A DNA stretch of 64,000 nt from Xenopus tropicalis (Eukaryota > Chordata > Amphibia > Anura > Pipidae), in the NCBI RefSeq assembly GCF_000004195.4, contig NC_030680.2:148307045-148371044 (forward strand). The letters run 5' to 3'. Position 1 is the stretch's first letter. Each line of letters starts with the position of its first letter. Shown here one piece after another: positions 54,101 through 55,643 of the stretch. The notes below the pieces were generated by a model. It searched no databases. It had not been told where the DNA came from and saw only the letters and a program-made list of their open reading frames with translations. The translations under genes and the position numbers were made by a program.

Positions 54101-55337
54101 ACCCGGGCTTCCACCGAGACCACCTACAGCGCTTTGCCGAGATTTGCATCAGACGCCACCAAAGTGACATCCAAAGGGGCCGGCCTGTCTAAAGCTTTCC
54201 TGGGGCAGAAGAGCACTTTTACCGTGGATTGCAGTAAAGCAGGTAAGGGCACTTGTCATTCAACAATTCAATGGGGGTCATTTATTAACCCTCAACAAAT
54301 TGGGTGTGGGCAGTAACCCATGGCAACCAATCAAATTGCATTCATTGTTCTACCTGCAGTTGGCTGAAAAAAGGCAATCGCTGGTTGCTATGGGTTACTG
54401 CCCACAGGATAATTTGCCCATTGTTGATAAAAGGTGCCCATTAATTAGTAGTTGCAGGGCACCGGGTGTTGCTCCAGGCTTGGGGTGACAATCTAAGAAG
54501 ACAAATGTATGTTATTTGGGCATTTGCAGCCTGCAGTCGTCCAACTGCCCCACCAACACCTGAGAGAACCAGGTTAAATGCCCCACCCTAAATCAGCTCC
54601 TCCCCTCCCTGTACATTAACTCGCTGCATGGGTTTTGCCACTATAAATGACATTTGCAGTATTTTGATGCCTCACTCGACTAAATGCTCCCTAAGATTTT
54701 AGTTGCCATACTGTAATAAATAAGGCAGAAGTAAAAAAAAAAATGCGTGTCACTTTAATCAGAGTGTTCTAGTCCCACCCACTGCTTTAGAGATTCCATG
54801 CCCCTCCCCCGTAAGCTCCATCAGAGCATTCTAGTCCCACCCACTGCTTTAGAGATTCCATGCCCCTCCCCCGTAAGCTCCATCAGAGCATTCTAGTCCC
54901 ACCCACTGCTTTAGAGATTCCATGCCCCTCCCCGTAAACTGCCATCAGAGCATTCTAGTCCCACCCACTGCTTTAGAGATTCCATGCCCCTCCTCTGTAA
55001 GCTCCATCAGAGCATTCTAGTCCCACCCACTGCTTTAGAGATTCCATGCCCCTCCCCATTTAGACTTCACTGTTATTTATCCTGAGTGAATCGTTCCTGC
55101 TGTATTTGCATAGAGAATTTATATATTAACCCTTTTGTTGCTGTTTAAGGTTCCAACATCCTATTGGTGGGTGTCCATGGCCCCACCCTCCCCTGCGAGG
55201 AGGTCTCTATCAAGCACCTGGGGAACAAGCACTACACTGTCCATTACCACGTGAAGGAGAGAGGGGATTACATGCTGGTAGTAAAGTGGGGCGAGGAGCA
55301 CATTCCGGGGAGCCCCTTCCACATCACCGTCCCGTAA
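301..55337 (+). CDS. flnb: filamin B, 3' two thirds (partial gene, 29 coding exons in the window)
   Basis: Filamin B is a large cytoplasmic actin-crosslinking scaffold: an N-terminal actin-binding domain, 24 Ig-like repeats and two hinges, dimerising through repeat 24. It binds integrin beta tails, GPIb and many signalling proteins, and in human its mutations cause skeletal dysplasias. Here the actin-binding domain and repeats 1-6 are missing because the window starts inside the gene. The 29 exons join in phase with GT-AG introns and give about 1,744 codons from repeat 7 to the stop. FLNB is chosen over its paralogues because repeat 22 reads like FLNB ([20 protein letters not shown]), repeat 24 ends [16 protein letters not shown], exon 29 starts with QRLV, and the exon ending NLKIP joins directly to EIDRNELT without the roughly 80-residue FLNC insertion. 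If the gene has 46 exons as in human, these are exons 18-46. Paralogue comparison is from remembered family sequences, not an alignment. Confidence 0.95.
1800..2190 (+). repeat. dispersed repeat, copy 1 (partner at 47240-47560)
   Basis: Starts with several degenerate copies of a 'ccctaagccccaccccctgtt' motif, followed by about 300 bases nearly identical to 47240-47560 in the same orientation. Shared landmarks include AATCCCATAATCCCCTGCTG, GGAAAGGAACATCCCAGTGC and GTTACAATTTGTAACATCAG. No coding frame fits. The high similarity points to a young transposon-derived family. Confidence 0.75.
2483..3340 (+). repeat. 94-95-bp minisatellite, array A
   Basis: About eight tandem units. Successive copies of TTCCCCTGTACTAAGC start at 2581, 2675, 2770, 2865, 2959, 3053, 3148 and 3242, so the period is 94-95 bp. 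A diverged unit begins near 2483. The same unit in the opposite orientation forms array B at 61485-62372. Confidence 0.95.
4386..4839. mobile_element. hAT-like MITE, interrupted by another hAT-like MITE
   Basis: The left part ('actcagactggcaatctgt' and onward) and right part (ending 'gaatctcagtctggacctg') match the intact copy at 137-239. They are separated by the 307-bp element at 4456-4762. Coordinates of the outer ends are approximate. Confidence 0.65.
4456..4762 (+). mobile_element. hAT-like MITE, family CAGGGGTCCCCAACC, copy 1 (nested)
   Basis: About 307 bp with inverted ends CAGGGGTCCCCAAAC and GGTTGGGGATCACTG. Flanks CCACAGAC and CCGTAGAC match at 6 of 8 bases. It is inserted into the older element at 4386-4839. 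Related copies lie at 5084-5387 (inverted) and 12647-12959. No transposase. Confidence 0.8.
5084..5387 (-). mobile_element. hAT-like MITE, family CAGGGGTCCCCAACC, copy 2
   Basis: 304 bp with ends CAGTGATCCCCAACC and GGTTGGGGATCCCTG, flanked by a perfect 8-bp direct duplication CATTAAGG (5076-5083 and 5388-5395). It is in inverted orientation relative to copies 1 and 3. The 8-bp duplication and end sequence are typical of the hAT superfamily. Confidence 0.9.
5858..5975 (+). CDS. flnb: flnb exon: end of repeat 7, start of repeat 8
   Basis: Acceptor CTCCTAG|GGC, donor A|GTAAGT. Phase 0 in, phase 1 out. It encodes [19 protein letters not shown] through KIRINGLES. It contains the conserved PxSPF strand G motif closing repeat 7. 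Confidence 0.95.
5976..6428 (+). other. short flnb intron
   Basis: 453 bp from GTAAGT to a TTTATTTTTTGCAG acceptor. I see no repeat or gene in it. Confidence 0.85.
6429..6691 (+). CDS. flnb: flnb exon: repeat 8
   Basis: Acceptor TTTTGCAG|GA, donor AAAG|GTAAAA. Phase 1 in, phase 0 out. It encodes [20 protein letters not shown] through ATLPPDPSK. The split codon restores the arginine of the FLNB-type LE(N/S)RVEVGKD junction. Confidence 0.95.
6692..7885 (+). other. flnb intron
   Basis: 1.2 kb. Nothing recognisable beyond AT-rich unique sequence; short open frames on the minus strand at 7091-7540 look random. Confidence 0.8.
7886..8483 (+). CDS. flnb: flnb exon: repeats 9 and 10 (largest exon)
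   Basis: 598 nt, acceptor TTTATTCTAG|GTT, donor AAAAAG|GTAAGC. Phase 0 in, phase 1 out. It encodes all of repeat 9 ([31 protein letters not shown]), all of repeat 10 ([34 protein letters not shown]) and the first residues of repeat 11 ([10 protein letters not shown]). One exon covering two repeats is the usual filamin layout at this place. Confidence 0.96.
8484..8974 (+). other. short flnb intron
   Basis: 491 bp, donor GTAAGC, acceptor TCATTGCAG. No repeat recognised. Confidence 0.85.
8975..9148 (+). CDS. flnb: flnb exon: repeat 11, first part
   Basis: Phase 1 in and out. It encodes [20 protein letters not shown] through [10 protein letters not shown]. Donor AAAAAG|GTAACA. Confidence 0.95.
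10141..10880 (+). repeat. minisatellite, about 62-bp units
   Basis: About a dozen degenerate tandem units built on 'ttggttgctcttctcccag' followed by 'ggccaagaggcggggcatag' and a cttccc-rich spacer. Unit length varies around 62-64 bp. Confidence 0.9.
12175..12358. repeat. 184-bp palindrome (snapback), AATAAAG-type
   Basis: Two arms of about 89 bases around a short centre near 12266. The left arm runs from AAATAGAAAAAAGCAATGGC; the right arm ends with its reverse complement. Landmarks: TAATAAAGTAT, AACGTTTCGGGGCAAAG and its inverse. A few mismatches (CTCGAG versus CTTGAG). Its right half shares a skeleton with the palindrome at 22185-22312. Confidence 0.9.
12647..12959 (+). mobile_element. hAT-like MITE, family CAGGGGTCCCCAACC, copy 3
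   Basis: 313 bp with ends CAGGGGTCCCCAACC and GGTTGGGGATCACTG. Flanks ATCTAGAC (12639-12646) and ATCTAGAG (12960-12967) match at 7 of 8 bases. Closely similar to the element at 4456-4762. Confidence 0.9.
13490..13652 (+). CDS. flnb: flnb exon: end of repeat 11, start of repeat 12
   Basis: Acceptor GTCTTCCAG, donor AAG|GTTAGT. Phase 1 in, phase 2 out. It encodes [20 protein letters not shown] through [12 protein letters not shown]. Human has LHVVEV where this has AHAIKV, an ordinary divergence. Confidence 0.95.
13868..14197. mobile_element. MITE, GGCCATACAC family
   Basis: Starts TAAAGCCGGCCATACACGCA and ends ATGTATGGCCACCTTTA, which are inverted copies. Internal inverted GATATCGGT-type motifs. 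At least six related elements occur in the window. Its superfamily is not clear to me. Confidence 0.75.
14197..14450. mobile_element. MITE with TTAGGCTAAGGACCCACGGA ends
   Basis: 254 bp with about 22-bp nearly perfect terminal inverted repeats: TTAGGCTAAGGACCCACGGA on the left, TCCGTGGGTCCTTAGCCTAA on the right. It abuts the preceding MITE directly. Confidence 0.85.
14641..14798. mobile_element. small MITE with AGGGCGAAGACACATGG ends
   Basis: About 158 bp; left AGGGCGAAGACACATGGGGC, right CCATGTGTCTTCGCCCT. Internal GCGATTAGTCG/CGACTAATCG motifs extend the inverted repeat. It directly abuts the next element. Confidence 0.85.
14799..15112. mobile_element. MITE, GGCCATACAC family
   Basis: Starts AATGTGGCCATACATGCACC and ends GTGTATGGCCACCTTA. 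The interior resembles the 13868-14197 copy (TTGATC, CATATCTGACAATTC). Confidence 0.75.
15690..16025. mobile_element. MITE, GGCCATACAC family
   Basis: Begins AAAGGCCCCCATACATGGCC and ends CCGTGTATGGCCAGCTT. Internally it carries GATCGGGGACCGCATCGGC and GAAGATCTGCTCGCTTGG, shared with the copies at 17446 and 52541. Confidence 0.75.
16449..16609 (+). CDS. flnb: flnb exon: repeat 12, middle
   Basis: Acceptor TTTTTGCAG, donor CCAG|GTATGA. Phase 2 in, phase 1 out. It encodes the end of [19 protein letters not shown] through [10 protein letters not shown], matching FLNB repeat 12. Confidence 0.95.
17446..17872. mobile_element. MITE, GGCCATACAC family (longest copy)
   Basis: 427 bp, from TTAAGGTGGCCATACACGTT to CGTGCATGGCCACCTTTA. 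It contains a strong internal inverted repeat (GGGAGAAGATCTGCTTGCTT with its inverse GCGAGCGGATCTTCTCCC), giving a secondary hairpin. Confidence 0.85.
18268..19215 (+). repeat. 54-bp minisatellite split by a MITE
   Basis: About ten tandem copies of a 54-bp unit (ACTTCCTGGTTACCCCACAG, AACACTTTTCCTCACTCTCT, catttgctgtaaat). Two more diverged units (19145-19215) follow the MITE at 18820-19144. The unit length is 18 codons, so long frames stay open on both strands; these are not genes. Confidence 0.95.
18820..19144. mobile_element. MITE with CAGGTATAGGAC ends and TA target duplication
   Basis: 325 bp, ends CAGGTATAGGACTC and GGTCCGATACCTG. It interrupts a tandem unit, so the empty site (GTAAATACTTCCTGG) is known from neighbouring units and shows a 2-bp TA duplication. 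A related element lies at 50647-51983. Confidence 0.9.
19689..19856 (+). CDS. flnb: flnb exon: end of repeat 12, start of repeat 13
   Basis: Acceptor CCCTTGCAG, donor AGAG|GTAAGA. Phase 1 in and out. It encodes [20 protein letters not shown] through LAVQVTGPR. Confidence 0.95.
20010..20231. mobile_element. MITE with TATATTTATCATGCTGTGTA ends
   Basis: 222 bp with terminal inverted repeats of about 35 bp: TATATTTATCATGCTGTGTA and onward at left, TACACAGCATGATAAATATA at right. Related in layout (GTGATG, GCAACCAATCA motifs) to 52335-52485 and 46411-46780. Confidence 0.9.
21047..21460. mobile_element. T2-type MITE, left end replaced
   Basis: Interior typical of the TTAAAGG family: AACATTTAGTATGATATAGA, ATCTGGTTGCTAGGGTCC, GGGGTCAGTGACGCCCC. 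It ends at ACCCCTTTAA. A TTAAAGGG end lies upstream at 20907, but the sequence between (20907-21046) is foreign, so the left end is rearranged. Confidence 0.75.
21457..21582. mobile_element. short T2-type MITE derivative
   Basis: About 126 bp from TTAAAGGGGGGACTTCACCT to TTCCCCTTTAA, sharing its first TTAA with the end of the preceding element. An internally deleted copy of the same family. Confidence 0.7.
22151..22189. repeat. (ATT)n microsatellite
   Basis: About 13 TTA units directly adjoining the palindrome. A second (ATT)n tract sits at 22393-22415. Confidence 0.9.
22185..22312. repeat. 128-bp palindrome (snapback)
   Basis: Arms of about 60 bases with centre AAGTAGTCACTT. The left arm begins ATTATGAAAAAATATCCCGC; the right arm is its inverse with one clear mismatch (ATACGAAAA versus TTTTTAGTAT). 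The right half reads AATAAAAGTTTTT followed by GAGTGCGGGA, similar in order to the palindrome at 12175-12358. Confidence 0.92.
22393..22465 (-). mobile_element. 3' tail of a non-LTR retroelement (L2/CR1-like)
   Basis: (ATT)n followed by AACATTTATTTATAAAGCGC and CCGCAGCGCTGTATGA, the reverse of the conserved GCGCTTTATAAATAAATG 3' tail with an AAT microsatellite. Only the tail is visible. A direct-orientation tail is at 28620-28700. Confidence 0.6.
22494..22883. mobile_element. T2-type MITE, degraded ends
   Basis: Family landmarks: GGTGGTTCACCTCTGAGTTA, ACTCTTAGTATGTTATAGAA, GGGGTCACTGACCCCAGCAG, CCCTAGCAACCAGATTGCTG. No clear TTAA ends. Confidence 0.75.
25067..25660 (+). repeat. 30-bp AT/GC mosaic minisatellite
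   Basis: About 20 units of 'ttttataataatctaggg' plus 'cccccaaacatc', each about 30 bp, decaying toward the 3' end where units shorten. Confidence 0.95.
26465..27036. mobile_element. TTAA-flanked MITE (T2-like)
   Basis: 572 bp, ends TTAAAAGGGGACCTGTCACC and GGGTGACAGGTCCCCCTTAA, about 20-bp inverted repeats with TTAA at both edges. Its interior holds an older fragment (GGTAGGGTTGCCACCTC at about 26615). Confidence 0.8.
27038..27112. repeat. (TA)n microsatellite
   Basis: About 35 TA dinucleotides directly downstream of the TTAA-flanked element. Confidence 0.97.
27735..27858 (+). CDS. flnb: flnb exon: repeat 13, middle
   Basis: Acceptor AATACAG|GGA, donor CGAAG|GTAAAG. Phase 1 in, phase 2 out. 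It encodes [20 protein letters not shown] through [10 protein letters not shown]. The preceding residues GPR join to G-T-V, where human has G-L-V. Confidence 0.93.
27859..29456 (+). other. flnb intron with 77-bp tandem repeat
   Basis: 1.6 kb. Besides the tandem array and retroelement tail (28237-28700) there is a fragment of the TA-flanked MITE family (GGTATGGGATCTATTATGCA, about 29099). No gene seen. Confidence 0.8.
28237..28700 (+). repeat. retroelement 3' region with internal 77-bp tandem expansion
   Basis: Five tandem copies of 'gtaagctcttttgggcaggg' plus CTCTTGTATCGGTTA and TTTATATGTTACTCCTTGTA. They are followed by a single unexpanded tail, CTTATTGTACAGCGCTGCGG and GCGCTTTATAAATAAATG, ending in (AAT)n. 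The expansion occurred inside a non-LTR-type 3' end. Confidence 0.85.
29457..29613 (+). CDS. flnb: flnb exon: end of repeat 13, start of repeat 14
   Basis: Acceptor GTTCAAG|TCC, donor ACG|GTGAGT. Phase 2 in, phase 0 out. It encodes [20 protein letters not shown] through GPLSVQIT. The split serine completes the SPF motif of repeat 13. Confidence 0.94.
29614..30420 (+). other. flnb intron
   Basis: 0.8 kb of apparently unique sequence, acceptor TTGTGATTGTAG. No repeat recognised. Confidence 0.8.
30421..30610 (+). CDS. flnb: flnb exon: repeat 14 and start of repeat 15
   Basis: Phase 0 in, phase 1 out, donor GCAG|GTAATT. It encodes [20 protein letters not shown] through [12 protein letters not shown]. 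It carries the [13 protein letters not shown] strand of repeat 14. Confidence 0.95.
30611..32353 (+). other. flnb intron with a foldback-like structure
   Basis: 1.7 kb; most of it is the inverted pair of 104-bp tandem arrays at 30937-32277. No gene. Confidence 0.85.
30937..32277. mobile_element. foldback-like element: inverted arms made of 104-bp tandem units
   Basis: The left arm (30937-31352) has four direct units; ACATTCCTTCTCTGTATATT starts at 30937, 31041, 31145 and 31249. The right arm (31916-32277) has the reverse complement at the same 104-bp period (GGAATGTT at 31949, 32053, 32157, 32261). About 560 bp separates the arms and contains no recognised coding frame. Single diverged units occur near 15180-15260 and 49160-49230. 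Long inverted arms built from tandem subrepeats are the hallmark of foldback transposons; classification is an inference. Confidence 0.75.
32354..32601 (+). CDS. flnb: flnb exon: repeat 15
   Basis: Acceptor GTATTTAG|GT, donor ATG|GTAAGA. Phase 1 in, phase 0 out. It encodes [20 protein letters not shown] through [14 protein letters not shown], with the FLNB-type [13 protein letters not shown] core. Confidence 0.96.
32602..34387 (+). other. flnb intron upstream of hinge 1
   Basis: 1.8 kb. The minisatellite at 32740-33540 begins about 140 bp after the donor. The remainder, 33541-34387, has no repeat or gene that I recognise. Confidence 0.8.
32740..33540 (+). repeat. 33-bp minisatellite with higher-order alternation
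   Basis: About 24 units of TTATCCCGGGCACAGCCACA plus 'caggattagaatg'. In the first half, units ending gaatg and gactg alternate, giving a 66-bp higher-order repeat; later units are mostly gactg. A CACA/CGCA variant is scattered. The 11-codon period keeps a 305-codon frame open, which is a by-product. Confidence 0.97.
34388..34459 (+). CDS. flnb: flnb hinge 1 exon (probable cassette exon)
   Basis: 72 nt, 24 codons, phase 0 on both sides, so skipping keeps the frame. It encodes [20 protein letters not shown] plus YQPL; the ACPPG core and the 24-residue length match FLNB hinge 1. In human this exon (exon 30) is alternatively spliced and hinge loss changes filamin flexibility and calpain sensitivity. 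The donor TTG|GTATAT is weaker than most donors in this gene, consistent with optional use. A TGCATG (RBFOX-type) motif sits inside the exon at 34432-34437. Confidence 0.92.
34460..35440 (+). other. flnb intron between hinge 1 and repeat 16
   Basis: About 1 kb. Only a short fragment of the 'cagtaacccatagcaacc' MITE type near 34840-34870; otherwise apparently unique. Confidence 0.75.
35441..35543 (+). CDS. flnb: flnb exon: start of repeat 16
   Basis: Acceptor TATTTGTAG, donor CAG|GTAAGA. Phase 0 in, phase 1 out. It encodes [20 protein letters not shown] through AIRTGEITG. It matches human VTEEAYVPVSDMNGLGFKPFD in position. Confidence 0.94.
36091..36797. mobile_element. T2-type MITE (TTAAAGGAGAAGGAAAG) carrying a nested insertion
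   Basis: Ends TTAAAGGAGAAGGAAAGTCA and CTTTCCTTCTCCTTTAA with TTAA at both edges. The host is about 450 bp without the 253-bp insertion at 36403-36655. Confidence 0.88.
36403..36655. mobile_element. hAT-like MITE (CAGGGTCGGACTGGG family), perfect 8-bp duplication
   Basis: 253 bp, ends CAGGGTCGGACTGGG and CAATCTGACCCTG, flanked by exact CTGATAAG at 36395-36402 and 36656-36663. GC-rich interior. Relatives at 41080-41336, 63230-63362 and about 63645-63793. Confidence 0.92.
37085..37225 (+). CDS. flnb: flnb exon: repeat 16, middle
   Basis: Acceptor ACCTCAG|GGG, donor CCAG|GTATGG. Phase 1 in and out. It encodes [20 protein letters not shown] through [10 protein letters not shown]. Confidence 0.95.
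37226..37760 (+). other. flnb intron
   Basis: 535 bp, no feature recognised. Confidence 0.8.
37761..37889 (+). CDS. flnb: flnb exon: end of repeat 16, start of repeat 17
   Basis: Acceptor TTATTGACAG, donor GAAG|GTATTT. Phase 1 in and out. It encodes [20 protein letters not shown] through [11 protein letters not shown]. The GTATTT donor is unusual for this gene but the phase and homology fix it. Confidence 0.94.
38044..38217 (+). CDS. flnb: flnb exon: repeat 17
   Basis: Acceptor CCAATCAG, donor ACAG|GTAACT. Phase 1 in and out. It encodes [20 protein letters not shown] through [11 protein letters not shown]. In filamins, the C-D strands of repeat 17 form the GPIb-alpha binding groove. Confidence 0.96.
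38240..39250 (+). repeat. degenerate minisatellite
   Basis: About 1 kb of strongly diverged units of about 25-30 bp with the theme 'ccagttctaggtatcc(c/t)attcc' and 'cccat(a/g)t(c/g)ccag', filling most of the intron 38218-39448. The age of the array is suggested by its divergence, in contrast to the homogeneous arrays elsewhere. Confidence 0.85.
39449..39607 (+). CDS. flnb: flnb exon: repeat 18
   Basis: Acceptor TTTCCCAG, donor TTG|GTAAGG. Phase 1 in and out. It encodes [20 protein letters not shown] through [11 protein letters not shown]. Confidence 0.96.
39742..39945 (+). CDS. flnb: flnb exon: end of repeat 18, start of repeat 19
   Basis: Acceptor ATCCCAG, donor GCAG|GTCAGT. Phase 1 in and out. 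It encodes [20 protein letters not shown] through [12 protein letters not shown]. Confidence 0.96.
40381..40752. mobile_element. T2-type MITE, partial
   Basis: Landmarks: GTTATAGAATGGCCAATTCT, GGGGGTCACTGACCCCGGCC, GGATCCTAGCAACCAAAAAG, GAAGACCAATTGCAAATTGT. Terminal TTAA ends not clear. Confidence 0.75.
41080..41336. mobile_element. hAT-like MITE (CAGGGTCGGACTGGG family)
   Basis: 257 bp, ends CAGGGTCGGACTGGG and CCCAGTCCGACCCTG. Flanks GTCACAAA (41072-41079) and GTCACAGA (41337-41344) match at 7 of 8. Confidence 0.92.
41449..41731 (+). repeat. 15-bp minisatellite just upstream of an exon
   Basis: About 19 units of GTTACTCTGCCCCGT, with scattered CAT and CTGT variants. It ends 49 bp before the acceptor at 41780, so it lies in the branch-point side of the intron. 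The period of 5 codons keeps all frames open. Confidence 0.97.
41781..41933 (+). CDS. flnb: flnb exon: repeat 19
   Basis: Acceptor CCTTTCCAG, donor CCAG|GTATAA. Phase 1 in and out. It encodes [20 protein letters not shown] through [10 protein letters not shown]. Confidence 0.96.
42171..42293 (+). CDS. flnb: flnb exon: end of repeat 19, start of repeat 20
   Basis: Acceptor ATCCCGTAG, donor CCAG|GTAAGG. Phase 1 in and out. It encodes [20 protein letters not shown] and [27 protein letters not shown] keeps the basophilic-kinase site equivalent to filamin A Ser2152; the serine codon is at 42245-42247. Confidence 0.95.
42294..43837 (+). other. flnb intron; the FLNC insertion site holds no exon
   Basis: 1.5 kb. 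In FLNC an insert of about 80 residues is coded here; I find no open, spliced segment resembling it. A 90-bp TTAA MITE sits at 43688-43777. Frames of 75-150 codons at 42951-43594 lack splice context. Confidence 0.75.
43688..43777. mobile_element. very short TTAA MITE
   Basis: 90 bp from TTAAAGGGCCATTCCACC to ACTGGCCCTTTAA, TTAA at both edges; an internally deleted T2-type element. Confidence 0.75.
43838..44104 (+). CDS. flnb: flnb exon: repeat 20 and start of repeat 21
   Basis: Acceptor CCACCCAG, donor CCAG|GTAAGT. Phase 1 in and out. It encodes [20 protein letters not shown] through [13 protein letters not shown]. The [14 protein letters not shown] junction is conserved in all filamins. Confidence 0.96.
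44105..44476 (+). other. short flnb intron
   Basis: 372 bp. A fragment of the GGCCATACAC MITE family (44200-44320, GCAGATATCGGTTGGACAGG) is visible. Confidence 0.7.
44477..44614 (+). CDS. flnb: flnb exon: repeat 21 (integrin-binding repeat)
   Basis: Acceptor ACTCTCCAG, donor CCCG|GTAAGC. Phase 1 in and out. It encodes [20 protein letters not shown] through GVSYVVQEP. The [16 protein letters not shown] segment is the C-D groove that binds integrin beta tails in filamins. The usual GSCGV cysteine is serine here. Confidence 0.96.
44723..44838 (+). CDS. flnb: flnb exon: end of repeat 21, start of repeat 22
   Basis: Acceptor TTCCTGCAG, donor CAG|GTGAGG. Phase 1 in, phase 0 out. It encodes [20 protein letters not shown] through [12 protein letters not shown]. 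Confidence 0.96.
44996..45252. mobile_element. hAT-like MITE (TAGGGATGCA family), perfect 8-bp duplication
   Basis: 257 bp, ends TAGGGATGCACTGAATCC and GGATTGGGTGCATCCCTA, flanked by exact CTTCCCAG (44988-44995 and 45253-45260). A truncated relative lies at 48618-48740. Confidence 0.92.
46411..46780. mobile_element. MITE interrupted by a GGCCATACAC-family MITE
   Basis: Outer inverted ends TATTATAGTTTGTAAGCCAA and GGCTTAAACACTATAATA, with GTGATGTTGCCCATAGCAAC and its inverse. About 46474-46711 is an inserted element starting TAAGGTGGCCATACACGG and ending GAGTATGGCCACA. A non-interrupted relative is at 52335-52485. Confidence 0.8.
47217..47666 (+). mobile_element. TTAA-flanked element containing dispersed repeat copy 2
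   Basis: From TTAAAGGGGACGTGTCACTC to AGAGTTCCCCTTTAA, TTAA at both edges. The interior 47240-47560 is nearly identical to 1870-2180, so that dispersed repeat is the body of a T2-like element. Confidence 0.8.
47936..48184 (-). mobile_element. diverged copy of the CAGGTAT TA-flanked MITE
   Basis: Reverse orientation: begins ATCTGGGATCCCCTTATCCA and ends GATCCCATACCTG. Interior TATTGGGTTTATCTAAAG matches the family. Ends are decayed. Confidence 0.75.
48618..48740 (-). mobile_element. truncated hAT-like MITE of the TAGGGATGCA family
   Basis: GGGATTCGGCCAAGATTTTC, ACCGAATCCTTAAATCATGT and the following bases correspond to the interior of 44996-45252; ends missing. Confidence 0.65.
48864..48958 (+). 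repeat. 16-bp tandem repeat
   Basis: Six units of GACTGCCCCGCACAGG-type sequence, ending about 50 bp before the acceptor of the next exon. Confidence 0.93.
49012..49144 (+). CDS. flnb: flnb exon: repeat 22
   Basis: Acceptor TTTATTTTCAG, donor CCAG|GTAACG. Phase 0 in, phase 1 out. It encodes [20 protein letters not shown] through VTELEP. The wording AIRLNGA(R/K)GKIDAKVHS is diagnostic of FLNB versus FLNA and FLNC. Confidence 0.97.
49292..49468 (+). CDS. flnb: flnb exon: end of repeat 22, start of repeat 23
   Basis: Acceptor GTGCCAACAG, donor ACGG|GTGAGT. Phase 1 in and out. It encodes [20 protein letters not shown] through [10 protein letters not shown]. Confidence 0.96.
49590..50021. mobile_element. 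T2-type MITE
   Basis: GTTAACCTTTAGTATGTTAT at the left and CACCATACTAAAGTTAACTC at the right are inverted subterminal motifs. The interior has the family's GGTTCACTGACCCCGGCAGC and GACCCTAGCAACCAGATAGC. Confidence 0.8.
50647..51983. mobile_element. CAGGTATAGGACC MITE inflated by an internal 112-bp tandem array
   Basis: Ends CAGGTATAGGACCCGTTATC and GGTCCAATACCTG with TA on both sides (50645-50646 and 51984-51985). Its 325-bp relative at 18820-19144 has one copy of the internal segment; here AGTTGGGATCAAGTACAGGT and its neighbours recur about nine times at about 112 bp. The tandem array grew inside the transposon. Confidence 0.93.
52080..52298 (+). CDS. flnb: flnb exon: repeat 23
   Basis: Acceptor CCCGGGCAG, donor ACAG|GTCAGT. 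Phase 1 in and out. It encodes [20 protein letters not shown] through [12 protein letters not shown]. Confidence 0.96.
52335..52485. mobile_element. 151-bp MITE with TATTTATTATAGTGTGTAAG ends
   Basis: Terminal inverted repeats: TATTTATTATAGTGTGTAAG and CTTACACACCATAGTAAATA. The interior contains AACCAATCAGG and its counterpart TTGGTTGCTATGGGCAACAT. Confidence 0.88.
52541..52827. mobile_element. MITE, GGCCATACAC family
   Basis: Begins CTAAAGGTGCCCATAAACGG and ends CACTTGGCCACCTTTAG. Shares GGTGGGGATATCGGGAGAAG and the GCTTATCGGCCCGTGTATGG block with the copies at 15690 and 17446. Confidence 0.8.
53134..53600. mobile_element. complete T2-type MITE
   Basis: 467 bp from TTAAAGGGTTTGTTCACCTT to AAGGTGAACCGCCCCTTTAA with TTAA at both edges. 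The most intact member here and a reference for the partial copies at 21047, 22494, 40381 and 49590. Confidence 0.92.
53707..53769 (+). CDS. flnb: candidate flnb hinge 2 cassette exon (unconfirmed)
   Basis: 63 nt bounded by TATTAG| and GAAG|GTAACT, phase 1 on both sides, so it can be included or skipped without a frame change. If used, it adds [20 protein letters not shown] between KVTG of repeat 23 and QRLV of hinge 2. That is a Pro/Glu/Gly-rich stretch, as a flexible linker would be. I recall no such insert in human FLNB. The upstream pyrimidine tract is weak. It could be chance: 63 nt open in one frame is common, but open, in phase and with both splice sites in the hinge intron is less so. 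Confidence 0.4.
54039..54242 (+). CDS. flnb: flnb exon: hinge 2 and start of repeat 24
   Basis: Acceptor TTTGTTAG, donor GCAG|GTAAGG. Phase 1 in and out. It encodes [20 protein letters not shown], then [20 protein letters not shown] as hinge 2, then [20 protein letters not shown] of repeat 24. Confidence 0.96.
54278..54437. mobile_element. MITE with GGGCAGTAACCCATGGCAAC ends
   Basis: Left TTATTAACCCTCAACAAATT and GGGCAGTAACCCATGGCAAC; right GGTTGCTATGGGTTACTGCC and CATTGTTGATAAA are inverted counterparts. A fragment of the same type is near 34840. Confidence 0.75.
54760..55060 (+). repeat. 62-bp tandem repeat
   Basis: Five units of GCATTCTAGTCCCACCCACT, GCTTTAGAGATTCCATGCCC, 'ctcccccgtaagctccatcaga'. 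It ends about 90 bp before the last exon. Confidence 0.95.
55150..55337 (+). CDS. flnb: flnb last coding exon: dimerisation repeat 24 and stop
   Basis: Acceptor GTTTAAG|GTT, phase 1 in, stop TAA at 55335-55337. It encodes [20 protein letters not shown] through [16 protein letters not shown]. Repeat 24 mediates filamin homodimerisation. The C-terminus matches FLNB ([15 protein letters not shown]) better than FLNA (GDEHIPGSPYRVVVP) or FLNC ([15 protein letters not shown]). Confidence 0.97.
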
Positions 55338-55637
55338 TTCCTGCACTTCCCCTTTAAAAAGAAAAAACACGTAAAAATAGTTGATTATATGGAGCTAAAA
55401 TGTCGGGAGCGGAAAAACTTCTGTAAAATTTTATATTTGACTTTTTTATACTATAGAAATGATAAATTTTATGTGCATTTTAGAGCAGCCAATAATTTAT
55501 CCCCCCCCCCTTTCCTTTCAGTCTTTCACTGCACATGGGTTTATTTATGTCTGTAATGTTATTAACCCCTGCCGCGCCGAGAGCCGTGACCACAGCAGCC
55601 AATCACTGTCCATTCCCAGTGTTTAGATAGAAATGAG

Positions 55638-55643
55638 AATAAA
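55638..55643 (+). terminator. possible proximal poly(A) signal of flnb
   Basis: AATAAA about 300 bases after the stop codon, in GAGAATAAACTGG context. Confidence 0.45.

Larger units (their letters stand above)
54243..55149 (+). other. last flnb intron
   Basis: 0.9 kb with an inverted-repeat element and a 62-bp tandem repeat (both listed). Confidence 0.85.

Noticed and set aside
301..55337. Identity as filamin C, suggested by the SPMIP1-like neighbour
   Set aside because: Repeats 7, 8, 22 and 24 read as FLNB and the FLNC-specific insertion in repeat 20 is absent, so the neighbour alone does not outweigh the coding sequence.
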